This document shows positions 25,436 to 34,916 of a stretch of DNA of 64,000 bases, one piece after another. Within the stretch, counting starts at the first letter, position 1. Each line of letters starts with the position of its first letter. Source of the stretch: Candidatus Melainabacteria bacterium. GTDB taxonomy: Bacteria; Cyanobacteriota; Vampirovibrionia; Obscuribacterales; Obscuribacteraceae. The DNA lies in NCBI GenBank assembly GCA_003153555.1, contig PLZS01000112.1, positions 4,388 to 68,387 on the forward strand, read 5' to 3'. Below the pieces are notes generated by a model. That model was not told the DNA's origin. It did no database searches and saw only the letters and a program-made list of their open reading frames with translations. The translations under genes were made by a program, and so were the position numbers.

Positions 25436-26965
25436 TTGTCCTCAACAGTGAAATCATCCAAGAAGGTGTTACTCGTTCTTCTGTGTTTGCTCATTGGAGG
25501 AATGGTTTGGTTCGCGGTTTACTGGTCCAATCCCGGTGCACCTTCCGGCACGTTTTTGGCAAAGCCATATTTGCAGCTTGGTCCCAATGCAGGCTTGTCG
25601 CTACTTTGGCAAACGACGCCAAATCTTGACCAGTGGACTATTGAAATCAAGAATGAGAGGCAATGGAAGAGTGGTCCGCCTGTCACAAAAAGACAATTAC
25701 AGATAGATTCGATTAACCCGTTTGAACTCTTCTTAGTAGATGTCACCGAATTTGGTGTCAAACCATTTGAATATAGAATTTTGCGAAATAACCACGTTGA
25801 ATTTTCAGCACGCGCCAATGAACGCTTGAACAGCTCATCTCGGTATAAGTTTGCGGTTTTGGGAGATTGTGGCGCTGATACTCTCGCACAGAAAAAAATT
25901 GCCTATCAAATTTACATGGCGCATCCAAACTTTGTTCTTGTCACTGGGGATATTGTTTACCCCGATGGAAGAGCGAGCGAATATCTTGACCATTTTTTTC
26001 CTGTCTATAATAACGATCAAGCCTCATCTGATGCCGGAGCGCCATTAATGCGCTCGACCCTTATGGCGGCTGTGCCTGGAAATCATGACGTGGGTAAAGC
26101 CGGACTTTTTGATGTTCGAAACATGGCAGTTTTTCCAGATTCGCTAGCCTATTTTTACGAGTGGTCGCAACCATTGAACGGACCCGGCAAATACGGACAA
26201 CCCAATACACCGCTTTTGCTTCAGAACCCGGCTCGACAAGAGCGTTTTCGCGTCGCTGCTGGGAAGAACTATCCAGCCATGTCTACGTTCTACTTTGATA
26301 ACGGCAATGCACGATACATTTTGTTGGACGCTGACCATTACATGGACTGGACAAATCAGGTCTGGCGAAAATGGCTCGATGACGCTTTGTCGGCCGCTAA
26401 GGACAAGAAATGGCGTTTTGTTCTGTATCATCAAACCGCATTCAATTCCGACACTTCTCACTATTCTGAGCAAAGAATGCGCGTCATTACCGACATTCTT
26501 GAAAAACATGATGTTCGTATTGTTTTTTGCGGACACGTGCATAATTATCAACGTACTTATCCATTGCACTTTGTGCCTGGCGTGATGGATGCGAAAGGCA
26601 TGGTTGCAGGTCAAATCGAATTGGCTGGGCAGGACATTCCCACGCATGCAGGACAAATTGTTTATATAACCACCGGGGCTGGTGGCGCCAGTTTGACGGG
26701 AACTCAAATCGCATCGACGCCAGAAAAGTGGCAGTCATTTACGCAGAAATTTATTGCCAACACTCATTCGTTCAGCCTTTGCGAAGTAGATGGAGATACT
26801 TTGGCGGTTAAGCAAATCTCAGAGGATGGAGCGGTATTAGATCAGTTCGCTGTCTCCGCTGCATCATATTTAATACCGGGTTCGAGTCCGAATTCAAAAC
26901 CAACTCCAAATTCAATACCAACGTCGAAACCCGTTCAAAGACCAGCGCAAAAATCAAAGGTTTAA
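25436..26965 (+). CDS. Membrane-anchored purple-acid-phosphatase-like metallophosphoesterase
   Basis: A 509-residue protein. The N-terminal helix (VLLVLLCLLIGGMVWFAVYW, about 11-30) anchors it or serves as a signal. About 40-125 is a fibronectin-like N-domain typical of purple acid phosphatases, and 135-465 is the calcineurin-like catalytic domain. All metal-ligand blocks are seen: GDCG (GDxG), GDIVYPDG (GDxxY), GNHD, YHQTAF, and GHVHNYQRTYP (GHxH). The tail is Ser/Pro/Lys-rich. It probably hydrolyses phosphate esters outside the cytoplasm. The start is TTG 25436 or GTG 25448, with AAGGAA 11 bases upstream of the former. It converges with a protein phosphatase gene 6 bases away. Confidence 0.9.
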   Translation: MSSTVKSSKKVLLVLLCLLIGGMVWFAVYWSNPGAPSGTFLAKPYLQLGPNAGLSLLWQTTPNLDQWTIEIKNERQWKSGPPVTKRQLQIDSINPFELFLVDVTEFGVKPFEYRILRNNHVEFSARANERLNSSSRYKFAVLGDCGADTLAQKKIAYQIYMAHPNFVLVTGDIVYPDGRASEYLDHFFPVYNNDQASSDAGAPLMRSTLMAAVPGNHDVGKAGLFDVRNMAVFPDSLAYFYEWSQPLNGPGKYGQPNTPLLLQNPARQERFRVAAGKNYPAMSTFYFDNGNARYILLDADHYMDWTNQVWRKWLDDALSAAKDKKWRFVLYHQTAFNSDTSHYSEQRMRVITDILEKHDVRIVFCGHVHNYQRTYPLHFVPGVMDAKGMVAGQIELAGQDIPTHAGQIVYITTGAGGASLTGTQIASTPEKWQSFTQKFIANTHSFSLCEVDGDTLAVKQISEDGAVLDQFAVSAASYLIPGSSPNSKPTPNSIPTSKPVQRPAQKSKV

Positions 26966-26971
26966 GCGCAG

Positions 26972-27457
26972 TTACTGAATAGCGCCATCCCCTTTGGCTT
27001 GGCGAGCATACTTCCATAGCATCCACTTGAAGTTGCGGATACGAAATCTGTGGAAGCCATATTTTTTCATCTCCGCATATGCCTGTTCGACCGGCCAATT
27101 CTCTTTCGCCATCCTGTAAATGGCGATAAGCAGCCCGGTTCTATCGGCTCCATGCAGGCAGTGCACAAAGATAGGGCGACTCGGTTCGTGGTCGACCAAA
27201 CTGAGAAAGTCATCGATGATTTGCTGATTTGGAAGATTCCAGTAGTTCAGTCGCACACTGAGGAACTTCATCCCGGCGGCTTCAACATACGTTTTCTCTG
27301 TCTCGATAGTCCGTTTACCCCAACGCAAGGAGATCACGGTTCGAATTCCCATTTCAGCTAGTGAGCTGATGCCTTCTGAGCCGGGTTGACCGCCTCGATA
27401 GAGCCAATCGGTGACCTTATGGAAATTTTTAATCGGCACTTCAGATGGATCTGTCAC
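26972..27457 (-). CDS. Dual-specificity/tyrosine phosphatase-like protein
   Basis: A 161-residue cytoplasmic phosphatase with the Cys-based signature VHCLHGADRTG (HCxxGxxR, about residue 98) and an upstream general-acid loop. The opening VTDWLYRGGQPGSEGI plus GIRTVISLRWG is typical of bacterial DSP-like proteins. It resembles the PF22785/DSPc class that removes phosphate from phosphotyrosine, phosphoinositides or other small molecules. The substrate cannot be told. It ends 6 bases from the convergent metallophosphoesterase. Confidence 0.88.
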   Translation of the reverse strand: MTDPSEVPIKNFHKVTDWLYRGGQPGSEGISSLAEMGIRTVISLRWGKRTIETEKTYVEAAGMKFLSVRLNYWNLPNQQIIDDFLSLVDHEPSRPIFVHCLHGADRTGLLIAIYRMAKENWPVEQAYAEMKKYGFHRFRIRNFKWMLWKYARQAKGDGAIQ

Positions 27458-27535
27458 ATTAAGCTCAGCAAAAGTGAAGGTTGAGATTCTAGATTACCTC
27501 ATCAACGTCCGGCTGGAACAGTCCAGCTACCGACA

Positions 27536-27727
27536 ATGTTATGCCAGATTAAGAATTTCCTCAAGATGAAATCCGATTTTGCTCCCGCTGTCACAGATCA
27601 CACGTCCGCCATGGTCGATGGCGATCGTTGCGGTTGCATTCCGATGCATGTTGAAATAGTACCAAATGCGGTGCAATTGATCGTGCCAAACGCTAAAGTC
27701 TTACCGGTTCTGAACGATGTGAAATAA
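27536..27727 (+). CDS. Doubtful small ORF
   Basis: 63 codons from ATG 27536, with an internal ATG at 27566. Composition is protein-like in the second half (MHVEIVPNAVQLIVPNAKVLPVLNDV), and there is a CGC pair, but no ribosome binding site. It is the only candidate in the 356 bases between the phosphatase and the esterase genes. May not be real. Confidence 0.3.
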   Translation: MLCQIKNFLKMKSDFAPAVTDHTSAMVDGDRCGCIPMHVEIVPNAVQLIVPNAKVLPVLNDVK

Positions 27728-27813
27728 TTAGATAAAGTCGTGTCACAAGCTGCATGAGCCAGAGAACACCCCGACCATAGCTGTGCTAAAATGCGGTTTG
27801 GCTGACTTATCGG

Positions 27814-28905
27814 GTGAGTAAACTGAAATTATTTTCACTGCTTTTATTTGTTCTCCTATCGATAACCGTAAATAGCGCAAATGCACAAGCACAGCGAGAT
27901 GTTCTTTACGTTGAACGTGGCACTTATCAAAAACTTGATTTATTTGTGCCACCTAATGTAGTATCGCCGCCCGTCGTACTCTACATTCACGGAGGTGGCT
28001 GGCTAACAGGCGATAAGAACGACGTACCTCAATTTCTCTTCAAAACCGGATACGCAGTCGCAGCGATAAACATGCGCCCCACTTCTGTTGCTCGCTTCCC
28101 TGCGCAGATTGATGATTGCATTAGTGCGCTGCATTGGTTGCAAGAAAACGCTAAGCGCTACGGCTACTCGGGAGACAATGTCATCGTCGTCGGGATATCT
28201 TCAGGCGCACACTTAGCCGCTTTGATGGGGACCATGCAGTATCCCGGAAGAGAAGCGGTGAAATGTGTAGTTGATGTAAGTGGACCAGTCAACTTCCTCT
28301 CAATTGTGGCGCATGTTCATCCAACCGTGCCAGGGCAGGTATTTTTCTGTAGTCCGAAAGGTCACATCGCCGCATTGATCGGTGGTCCTCCCTTGAAAAA
28401 ACAAGACGCCGCTCTGAAGGCTAGCCCGATTACTTACACAGATGCGAAGTCGGCGCCTGTTCTAATCGTTCATGGTGGCATGGATGAGATCGTTCCATAT
28501 GAACAGGCTAATGAATTTCATCGACGTTTAGATGTGTTCGGGGTGAAAAACGATTTAGTGATTCTGCCTAACGCGGCCCACAATATGGCGCCGGATCTCT
28601 GGTCTCCAGTGTTTTCAATGTTCGTTAGCAGATACGTACCGCGTCCAAAAAGAATGGCTATGAATCGACAGGCAGGTGGGCCCGGGCAACCAACCAGGTC
28701 TGGGCAACCGATGCAACCGGGGCAACAAGCTCAGTCCGGACAACCGGGGCAAACAGGGCAATCCGGACAGCCGACTCAATCCGGACAGTCATCGCAACCC
28801 GGCCAACTAGGGTCATCCTCGCAACCAGTGTCATCGACGCAGTCTGCGCAATCAGCGCCGGGCGATCAAGGATTTCGTGCCAGACATAATCGTTCGGTTG
28901 AGTAA
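27814..28905 (+). CDS. Exported alpha/beta hydrolase (BD-FAE/HSL-like esterase)
   Basis: A 363-residue protein. Signal peptide LKLFSLLLFVLLSITVNSANAQA (about 4-26) with an AQA cleavage site. The hydrolase domain (35-280) has an oxyanion-hole HGGGWLTGDK, nucleophile elbow GISSGAH (Ser near 130), acid VHGGMDEIVPY and His in NAAHNM. The last 70 residues are an unusual low-complexity tail of Gly-Gln-Pro-Ser units (SGQPGQTGQSGQ), likely disordered. Start GTG 27814 lacks a clear Shine-Dalgarno, but the signal peptide begins there. Probably an extracytoplasmic carboxylesterase. Confidence 0.88.
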   Translation: MSKLKLFSLLLFVLLSITVNSANAQAQRDVLYVERGTYQKLDLFVPPNVVSPPVVLYIHGGGWLTGDKNDVPQFLFKTGYAVAAINMRPTSVARFPAQIDDCISALHWLQENAKRYGYSGDNVIVVGISSGAHLAALMGTMQYPGREAVKCVVDVSGPVNFLSIVAHVHPTVPGQVFFCSPKGHIAALIGGPPLKKQDAALKASPITYTDAKSAPVLIVHGGMDEIVPYEQANEFHRRLDVFGVKNDLVILPNAAHNMAPDLWSPVFSMFVSRYVPRPKRMAMNRQAGGPGQPTRSGQPMQPGQQAQSGQPGQTGQSGQPTQSGQSSQPGQLGSSSQPVSSTQSAQSAPGDQGFRARHNRSVE

Positions 28906-28938
28906 TGCCTTGGTGGCTGGCTTTACCAGAGTGTTTTG

Positions 28939-30180
28939 ATGCATCAGCCAATCGAAAACGACCTACCCACTCCTTCAGTTCCAGCAAAACTTTGGTGGAC
29001 AGAACTTGATGGTCTGCGAGCGCTGGCGTTCTTCCTTGTCTTTTATAGCCATAGTACTGGGCTCTTCCTCCGTCAAAGTCCGGGGAAAAATGGCTTTTTG
29101 ATCTTCCTTTCCACGCTCGATCAAAAAATCTTGCAGTGGGGCTGGATTGGCGTTGACCTTTTTTTTGTGATGAGTGCTTTTTTGATTACCTCGCTCTTGC
29201 TACGCGAGAGAATGCGTTGCAACAGCGTCAGTTTGAGGAACTTCCTGACCAGAAGGATTTTGCGAATCTGGCCCTTATACTTCACTTATTTAGCGCTTGC
29301 ATTCTTCGTTATACAACCGCTCGTATTGTCATTGCAAGTGAAAGTCGGCATCCCGATCAGCCTTGAGCAAACACTGAAGAGCAATGATTTTTGGATCGCT
29401 TTTCTTTTGTTTATCGGCAACTACGCGATCATGTTTCACGGTGAACTTATTGGTGTGATTAATCCGCTATGGAGTTTGTGCATCGAGGAACAGTTTTATC
29501 TCGTCTGGGGCTCAATCATGTCGGTGTTCAAGCATCCGCGTCATTTGGTCGGGCTGCTTTGTCTTGCACTGCTAGTTGGAATAACCATCAGGGCCTCGAT
29601 GTTCTGGGTATTTCCCAAAAACTATTTTGCGATTTATATGAATGGTCCGGCTCGCATGGACTCTATTTTGTGCGGTTGTCTTGCTGCTTTCTTTTGGCAG
29701 AAGCACAGTGAACGGCTGCGAAAAAACAGGGCGCTTCAGATAGGATTGTTGGTGCTCTCAATTGGTCTGTTGGGCTCGATACTCGCCTTCTTTCCCCGCA
29801 TGGAAGAATGCGATATTTCTTTGATATGGGTGTTCACTGTAATAGCTGCTTCGTGGACATCGCTTTTACTTGCGACTCTTTCATTCGATCCTCTACGCAA
29901 TTTTTTTCGAGCACCGCTTTTGGTGCACATCGGAAAACTAACTTATGGCATGTACATTTTCCATGTAGCATCAATTTTGCTTTCGATTATGTTTTGCAGA
30001 TTGGTATTACACATCCAATCTCGTGTTTCATATGTCGGCGCCTGCTGGGTGATGGGGTTAGCCTTCACTTACTTGTTGGCGCGATTGTCATGGAAATACT
30101 TGGAGAGCCCATTTCTTAAATTGAAAGACAAATTCAATCAACAATCTTCAGTCGACACAAAAGAAGTGGCCTTGGTTTAA
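28939..30180 (+). CDS. Acyltransferase family 3 (OafA/YrhL-like) membrane protein
   Basis: A 413-residue integral membrane O-acyltransferase with about ten helices. It opens with ELDGLRALAFFLVFYSHSTG, holding the His motif used for catalysis, then GVDLFFVMSAFLITSLLLRE and RRILRIWPLYF (Arg motif), and SLCIEEQFYLVWG further on. Such enzymes acetylate or succinylate surface polysaccharides, peptidoglycan or lipids. ATG 28939 is used rather than the adjacent TTG. It follows the esterase gene by 33 bases, so an acylation/deacylation pair on the same surface polymer is possible but unproven. Confidence 0.92.
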   Translation: MHQPIENDLPTPSVPAKLWWTELDGLRALAFFLVFYSHSTGLFLRQSPGKNGFLIFLSTLDQKILQWGWIGVDLFFVMSAFLITSLLLRERMRCNSVSLRNFLTRRILRIWPLYFTYLALAFFVIQPLVLSLQVKVGIPISLEQTLKSNDFWIAFLLFIGNYAIMFHGELIGVINPLWSLCIEEQFYLVWGSIMSVFKHPRHLVGLLCLALLVGITIRASMFWVFPKNYFAIYMNGPARMDSILCGCLAAFFWQKHSERLRKNRALQIGLLVLSIGLLGSILAFFPRMEECDISLIWVFTVIAASWTSLLLATLSFDPLRNFFRAPLLVHIGKLTYGMYIFHVASILLSIMFCRLVLHIQSRVSYVGACWVMGLAFTYLLARLSWKYLESPFLKLKDKFNQQSSVDTKEVALV

Positions 30181-30505
30181 ATTTTCGTTCACATCATTTT
30201 GCGCGGACTATTTTGTGGGTGGTTTTTCCTTTGCCTTTCCACTCCCATGAATCGTTTGTTGACCAGTGGATTCTTGATGAACTGATAGAGCGGGTCATAG
30301 CTAGCAGTCTCTTAAACACGGTCTACTCCTATTCTGGCTTGGCAATAGCTAAGCTGCCACAGTCGGTATCTCTGAAGCAAAGCGTCGAACCGGTTCTCAG
30401 TAGAATTTTTCGGTATTTTGCCAGGCAAATAATAGCTCATCAAACGGGTGGACCCATGGGAGCTTCCCCATTGCAACCGCGCCCCTATCCCGCGATATTA
30501 GTCGT
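30181..30505. other. Intergenic region, promoter of the nucleotidyltransferase gene
   Basis: About 325 bases after the acyltransferase. A 144-codon ORF at 30213-30647 overlaps the next gene in another frame and looks random. No hairpin terminator or clean promoter pair was identified, and nothing else is seen. Confidence 0.3.
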
Positions 30506-33427
30506 ATGGTTGATACCTCTGGCTACCATGATGTTCTCTCCAGCGCTGCGCCTGACCGCAGCAGAGTTTCCGACGCCAACGGCTCGTCGAATCTCTTGGA
30601 TGAAGTCTTTCATGTGGCAAAAAACTCGATTATCGCCCCGGCGCTGAACGCCGCCTGGATCGAACCGCGTAACACCGTCGCCAATGTTATTAACGTTGTA
30701 ACCGATGAGAAATTCGGCAAAATCGGTGCAGAGAAGGAAATGGCTGTTGATCATGCCAAAACCTATTCACCCGAGTGGTTTCTTCAGAGCATATCCGGCG
30801 GCTTAGGCGCCCTCGTTCCATACACGATTGCTGGAAAGGCGACCGGTGGGCTGATGCGAGCTGGAGGCGAACAACTTTGTTTGACCGGAACCGCAGCCGC
30901 AATGGCAAAAAGTGAGCAATTGGCGTTTATTGGCGGTGCATTCGCCTATGACGGAGCCCGTCCCTTGAAAGACGGCGAAACTCATCTTGGCAATGCGTTT
31001 GCGGGTGCAGCTGGATTTGCAGTCTTCGGGATGGGCAATCGCTACCTAAACTTTGAACAACCATTCGGGAAATTAGCTAGCAGAGTAGCCGTTGGTGCAA
31101 TAGGTGCGGACACTCAACGTTTGGTTTCCACTGGCTATTCAGAGCACAGACTTCCGACTGCAGAAGAATTGACCCAGGCCGCAGCCAGCGGGGCAGCTAT
31201 GAATTGGGCACTGCCAACGGTGCAAGGCAGAATCACCAAAACAGTGGTTGATTTTCAAACTGGCACCAATCGTGGTGCCGCAGCTGATCGATACCTTATG
31301 ACTGCTCATAGTGTAGACTTGGCTCGCTCTCCCGAATTGTCCAAGCTTGTGCACGGAAATCCCTGGGCTCGTGTGAAACTTGGCAGTGATGGGCCAGACT
31401 TTATGGCAGCAGAAAACAAGATTGTTTTGCCGAAAGATCGCCAAAGACCTGAGGTAATTGCCAAAGAACTAACGCATTTGGGCGATGCCGTTTCAGGAAA
31501 GTTTGAACAAGGTTTTGGTGATGCTGCCAAACAACTCGCTGCCGGTAAGGTTGACGATGCGTATCGCACCTATCGTGAGACTCGTGCTGCGCAAGAAACT
31601 GCAGCTCAACATTCTTCTCATACCGTAGCCAATGATTTGAACGGCACCAGAATTCTCGATCCGAAATTTCTTAACATGGAAATCAGCGCCTGGCCAACTG
31701 GTCGAGGTATCAGTCAGGAAGGTCGTTGGCGCCAAGAATTTACACAGTTCAAAGAGTCTGGTGGCACCTGGCGTCCAGGAACAACGCTAGACACTGCGGA
31801 ATCTTTCAATCCTAATGCCAAGGATCAAATTGATCCTAAAAACCTCAGCAAAGAAGAAAGACTAAAATTGCATGAGCAAACTGTTGGCACCAGTTTGGTT
31901 GAAGACTTGCAGAAAGCAGGATTTATCGGAGTTTTCGCAGGTGGAGCCGTTCGGGATAAGGCGATGGGCAGTTTGCCCAAGGATTTTGACATTGCCACTT
32001 CGGCGTCGCCAGAAACCGTAGAGAAAATATTTGCAGACAAAGGCTACAAAGTTATAGCCACTGGAAAACAATTTGGCGTTATTAATGTGATCGCGAAAGG
32101 CGTTCAGTTCGAGATTGCCACATTGCGCACAGATGGACAGTACAGTGATGGTCGAAGACCTGACAGTGTCCAGTTCGTATCCTCCTTACATGAAGATGCA
32201 GCGCGACGCGATCTGACGATGAATTCCATGTTTGAAGATCCACTTACAAGTACAACGTTTGACTTTTTCAACGGTCGTGGCGATATCGCAAATAAAACCA
32301 TCAAGGCAGTTGGAGATCCAAACCAACGATTCGCCGAAGATCCTGCACGCATGATGCGAGTTCCTCGCTTTGCTGCTCGTTATGCGCCGGATGGATTCTC
32401 AGTTGAACCGACAACTTTAGATGCCATCACTGCGCACGCAGAAGACATCAACAAGGTATCGGGTGAGAGAATTCGCGATGAACTAAAGGGAGTATTGAAG
32501 TCTAATGATCCAGTCGCCGGGCTAGACATTATGATGCACACCGGACTTATGAAGCAACCTTCGGTACTACCGGAGGTGGCAGCAACGGACGGACCGAAAG
32601 GGCTGCAAGATGCTAAATGGCATCCTGAAGGCAGCACTTGGGCCCACACCCGTATGGTTATGAATGGATTGGCGCAAGTTCCTTATTCGTTTGAATTGAG
32701 AATGGGTGGATTGTTGCACGACATTGGTAAACCAAATACTCAACAAGTGTTTGAGAATGGCAATATCAGTAACTACGGTCACGATTTACTCGGCGCTGAA
32801 ATGATACAGCCAATCGCTAAACGTCTAAAGTTCACCAATTCAGAACGTGATCAAATTACCGAACTCGTACGCCAGCACATGCAAATGCACAAAGTGTCGG
32901 AGTTCAAACTACCCAAACTGATGGACTTCTTGGCTCATCCTCAAATTAAGGATATGACAGCTCTTGAGCATGCTGATTCGATGGGACGAGGACATACCTA
33001 CCAACCTGCTAAATCGCAGCTTGAGTTTATCAACCAAAAGATAGAAGAGCTTTCAAATACTGAGCATCCGGCCCAATCACTTGGCGCAAAACCAATCGTT
33101 GATGGCAAGTTGCTTAAGGTGCTAGGCGTTAAATCGGGTCAGCGGCTGGGCGAAATTAAATCCGAAGCTTTTGATGCGCAGCGGATGGGAGCCTTCACTG
33201 ACGAGCCCACCGCACGCCAGTGGTTGCAAGACAGCTTTACTGAATTCCGCGTCAAGCCATTTATCGATGGCACCAAACTGAAGGAACTCGGTGTCAAGCC
33301 AGGTCCACGCATGGGCGAAGTTAAAAATGCCACCACTCAAGCTCAACGTGATGGTGTTTTTCACGACGAGCAAGGCGCACTAGAATGGCTGTACAAGCAA
33401 TATCCTGAATTGCAACTGGGACACTAG
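30506..33427 (+). CDS. Giant tRNA nucleotidyltransferase/poly(A) polymerase-family protein
   Basis: A 973-residue protein. Residues about 460-970 are a class II CCA-adding/poly(A)-polymerase-type enzyme. The head has GGAVRDKAMGSLPKDFDIAT (NTase, catalytic Asp pair, about 478), then RRDLTMNSMFEDP and RFAEDPARMMRVPRFAARY. An HD phosphohydrolase domain follows (WAHTRMV, LLHDIGKP, about 713-740). The C-terminal KP-DGK-L--LGVK-G--(L/M)GE(I/V)K unit is present twice (about 861 and 916), where the family normally has one. Residues 1-460 are a Gly/Ala-rich region of unknown fold with hydrophobic stretches (ISGGLGALVPYTIAGKA), not part of normal CCA enzymes. ATG 30506 has no clear Shine-Dalgarno. Confidence 0.88.
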   Translation: MVDTSGYHDVLSSAAPDRSRVSDANGSSNLLDEVFHVAKNSIIAPALNAAWIEPRNTVANVINVVTDEKFGKIGAEKEMAVDHAKTYSPEWFLQSISGGLGALVPYTIAGKATGGLMRAGGEQLCLTGTAAAMAKSEQLAFIGGAFAYDGARPLKDGETHLGNAFAGAAGFAVFGMGNRYLNFEQPFGKLASRVAVGAIGADTQRLVSTGYSEHRLPTAEELTQAAASGAAMNWALPTVQGRITKTVVDFQTGTNRGAAADRYLMTAHSVDLARSPELSKLVHGNPWARVKLGSDGPDFMAAENKIVLPKDRQRPEVIAKELTHLGDAVSGKFEQGFGDAAKQLAAGKVDDAYRTYRETRAAQETAAQHSSHTVANDLNGTRILDPKFLNMEISAWPTGRGISQEGRWRQEFTQFKESGGTWRPGTTLDTAESFNPNAKDQIDPKNLSKEERLKLHEQTVGTSLVEDLQKAGFIGVFAGGAVRDKAMGSLPKDFDIATSASPETVEKIFADKGYKVIATGKQFGVINVIAKGVQFEIATLRTDGQYSDGRRPDSVQFVSSLHEDAARRDLTMNSMFEDPLTSTTFDFFNGRGDIANKTIKAVGDPNQRFAEDPARMMRVPRFAARYAPDGFSVEPTTLDAITAHAEDINKVSGERIRDELKGVLKSNDPVAGLDIMMHTGLMKQPSVLPEVAATDGPKGLQDAKWHPEGSTWAHTRMVMNGLAQVPYSFELRMGGLLHDIGKPNTQQVFENGNISNYGHDLLGAEMIQPIAKRLKFTNSERDQITELVRQHMQMHKVSEFKLPKLMDFLAHPQIKDMTALEHADSMGRGHTYQPAKSQLEFINQKIEELSNTEHPAQSLGAKPIVDGKLLKVLGVKSGQRLGEIKSEAFDAQRMGAFTDEPTARQWLQDSFTEFRVKPFIDGTKLKELGVKPGPRMGEVKNATTQAQRDGVFHDEQGALEWLYKQYPELQLGH

Positions 33428-33489
33428 AAGCACTGGTTCTAACTTTCGCTGCTCGGCGTCTCTTGGGCCGCCATGAGGCAAGCTTTTCG

Positions 33490-34785
33490 CTATCCGATGT
33501 GTTTTTTGAACAAAGGAAAGTATTTCCGGTCCTCCTTGAATAGGTGCTGCGCAACCACGGTATTCGCGAGAAACTCGACCAGATCGCCTAGTGTGGTCTT
33601 GCCGGCCGCAACGGCCGCCTTCAGTTCCGAGGCCCGAGCGATCAATGCGGCATGGATCAGTCGGTGCGGCTCGAGGTCGTTGTAACCGTGCTGGGCGAGG
33701 ATGGCCTCCTCGTCGGCGAAGTGCTTCACAATGTGCGCCAGCAGCTTATCCAACGCCACGCTGAAAACTTCCGGCGACGATTCCGACTTGAAAGAGGCAT
33801 CCAACAGCGCGTTCCCCAGCTCGAACAGCTTGCAGTGCTGTCCATCGATCGTCGGCTCGCCGCATTCATACGCTTCCTGCCATACCAGACGAATGACCGA
33901 CGGACCGCTCTCCGCTGCCCACATGTCGGAACCGCCGCGCTGATCGACGTCGACGCGATTGCGTCCGCCTTCCTTTGCCCGATAGAGAGCCTCATCCACC
34001 CGGTGGAACCAGATCTCCGCGGACTCCGTTGCAATGTGTTCCGCCACGCCCAGGCTGATCGTCACCGGTCCGACACCGGTAAAGCGATGCTGCTCTACAT
34101 CGCTGCGCATTCTCTCCGCTAGCGCAGAGCCTGCCCTGTAGCCGGTTGATGGGGCCAGTACCACAAATTCCTCACCGCCCCAGCGAAACAGCATATCGCT
34201 CGATCGATCAGCTGCGCCGATCACCTGGACGAGTTCGCACAACACAGAGTCGCCAGCTTGATGACCGTAAGTATCGTTGACCTGTTTGAAATGGTCTATA
34301 TCCAGAAAGATGAGTGAGACCGGCTGCTTGAACCGGATGCTGCGCTCCAGTTCCGAAGCGACCACGCGGTCAAAATGAGCGCGGTTCCACGCCCCGGTCA
34401 GGGAGTCGATGGAACTGAGCCGCTCGAGCTGGGCAATTTGTACATGCAACTCGTCCAGTTTCCGCTGCAATTCGGGATCCATCGCACTGTCGAGTATAAG
34501 CATCAGGTTGTCACGAACTCGAACCACCTGAGCCTGGACCTCCATTTGGCCCTGTCCGCGGCCCGACACCTGGACTGTCTTCCAACCGGGGACCGCTTTG
34601 CGGATTATATCCTGGAGCGGTGCCAAATCGAGCACCTCAGGGTCGTAGGTCCGTTCAAAACATTCGTTCAGAATCAGCACGGCGCCCCCATCATCAAGCA
34701 GCGCGATCGGCAAGGGAAAGCGCTGGATCAGATCGTCCATGGGCGGGGCGTCAGGCCACGCATTACTACTTTGTGACATGTTCAT
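33490..34785 (-). CDS. PAS-like/GGDEF diguanylate cyclase with hemerythrin domain
   Basis: A 431-residue predicted c-di-GMP synthase. About 20-110 is a PAS-like sensor, about 130-295 a GGDEF domain with the active-site RWGGEEFVVLA (near 200) and DIDHFKQVNDTYGH, and about 305-431 a bacteriohemerythrin-type helical bundle with the di-iron ligands in GQHCKLFEL, HIVKHFADEE, EPHRLIHAAL and AQHLFKEDRKYF. It probably links O2 or redox sensing to c-di-GMP. The coding sequence is clearly more GC-rich than both neighbours, which suggests horizontal acquisition. Start ATG 34785 or 34779; GGGG lies just upstream, and a perfect 8-bp hairpin lies at 34799-34820. Confidence 0.93.
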   Translation of the reverse strand: MNMSQSSNAWPDAPPMDDLIQRFPLPIALLDDGGAVLILNECFERTYDPEVLDLAPLQDIIRKAVPGWKTVQVSGRGQGQMEVQAQVVRVRDNLMLILDSAMDPELQRKLDELHVQIAQLERLSSIDSLTGAWNRAHFDRVVASELERSIRFKQPVSLIFLDIDHFKQVNDTYGHQAGDSVLCELVQVIGAADRSSDMLFRWGGEEFVVLAPSTGYRAGSALAERMRSDVEQHRFTGVGPVTISLGVAEHIATESAEIWFHRVDEALYRAKEGGRNRVDVDQRGGSDMWAAESGPSVIRLVWQEAYECGEPTIDGQHCKLFELGNALLDASFKSESSPEVFSVALDKLLAHIVKHFADEEAILAQHGYNDLEPHRLIHAALIARASELKAAVAAGKTTLGDLVEFLANTVVAQHLFKEDRKYFPLFKKHIG

Positions 34786-34798
34786 CTACCCCAAACGA

Positions 34799-34820
34799 TT
34801 CCAGCGCGCCAACGCTGGAA
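34799..34820. other. 5' UTR hairpin of the GGDEF-hemerythrin gene
   Basis: TTCCAGCG and CGCTGGAA pair perfectly across a 6-base loop, 14 bases before the start codon on the minus strand. It could affect translation or be an operator; there is no T-run, so it is not an intrinsic terminator. Confidence 0.45.
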
Positions 34821-34916
34821 CGGAGACCACACCATGAAGAAAGATACCATCTATCTCATACCCACTGTGAGTGGCGCGTGAAACAGAGAAAGATAACGTC
34901 GTCAACCCAACTGTCT

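Noticed and set aside
30213..30647. 144-codon plus-strand ORF before the nucleotidyltransferase gene
   Set aside because: Overlaps the start of the real gene in another frame and has random-looking sequence without domain or ribosome binding site.
33652..34122. 156-codon plus-strand ORF opposite the GGDEF-hemerythrin gene
   Set aside because: Shadow ORF caused by high GC; the minus-strand protein has two intact domains.
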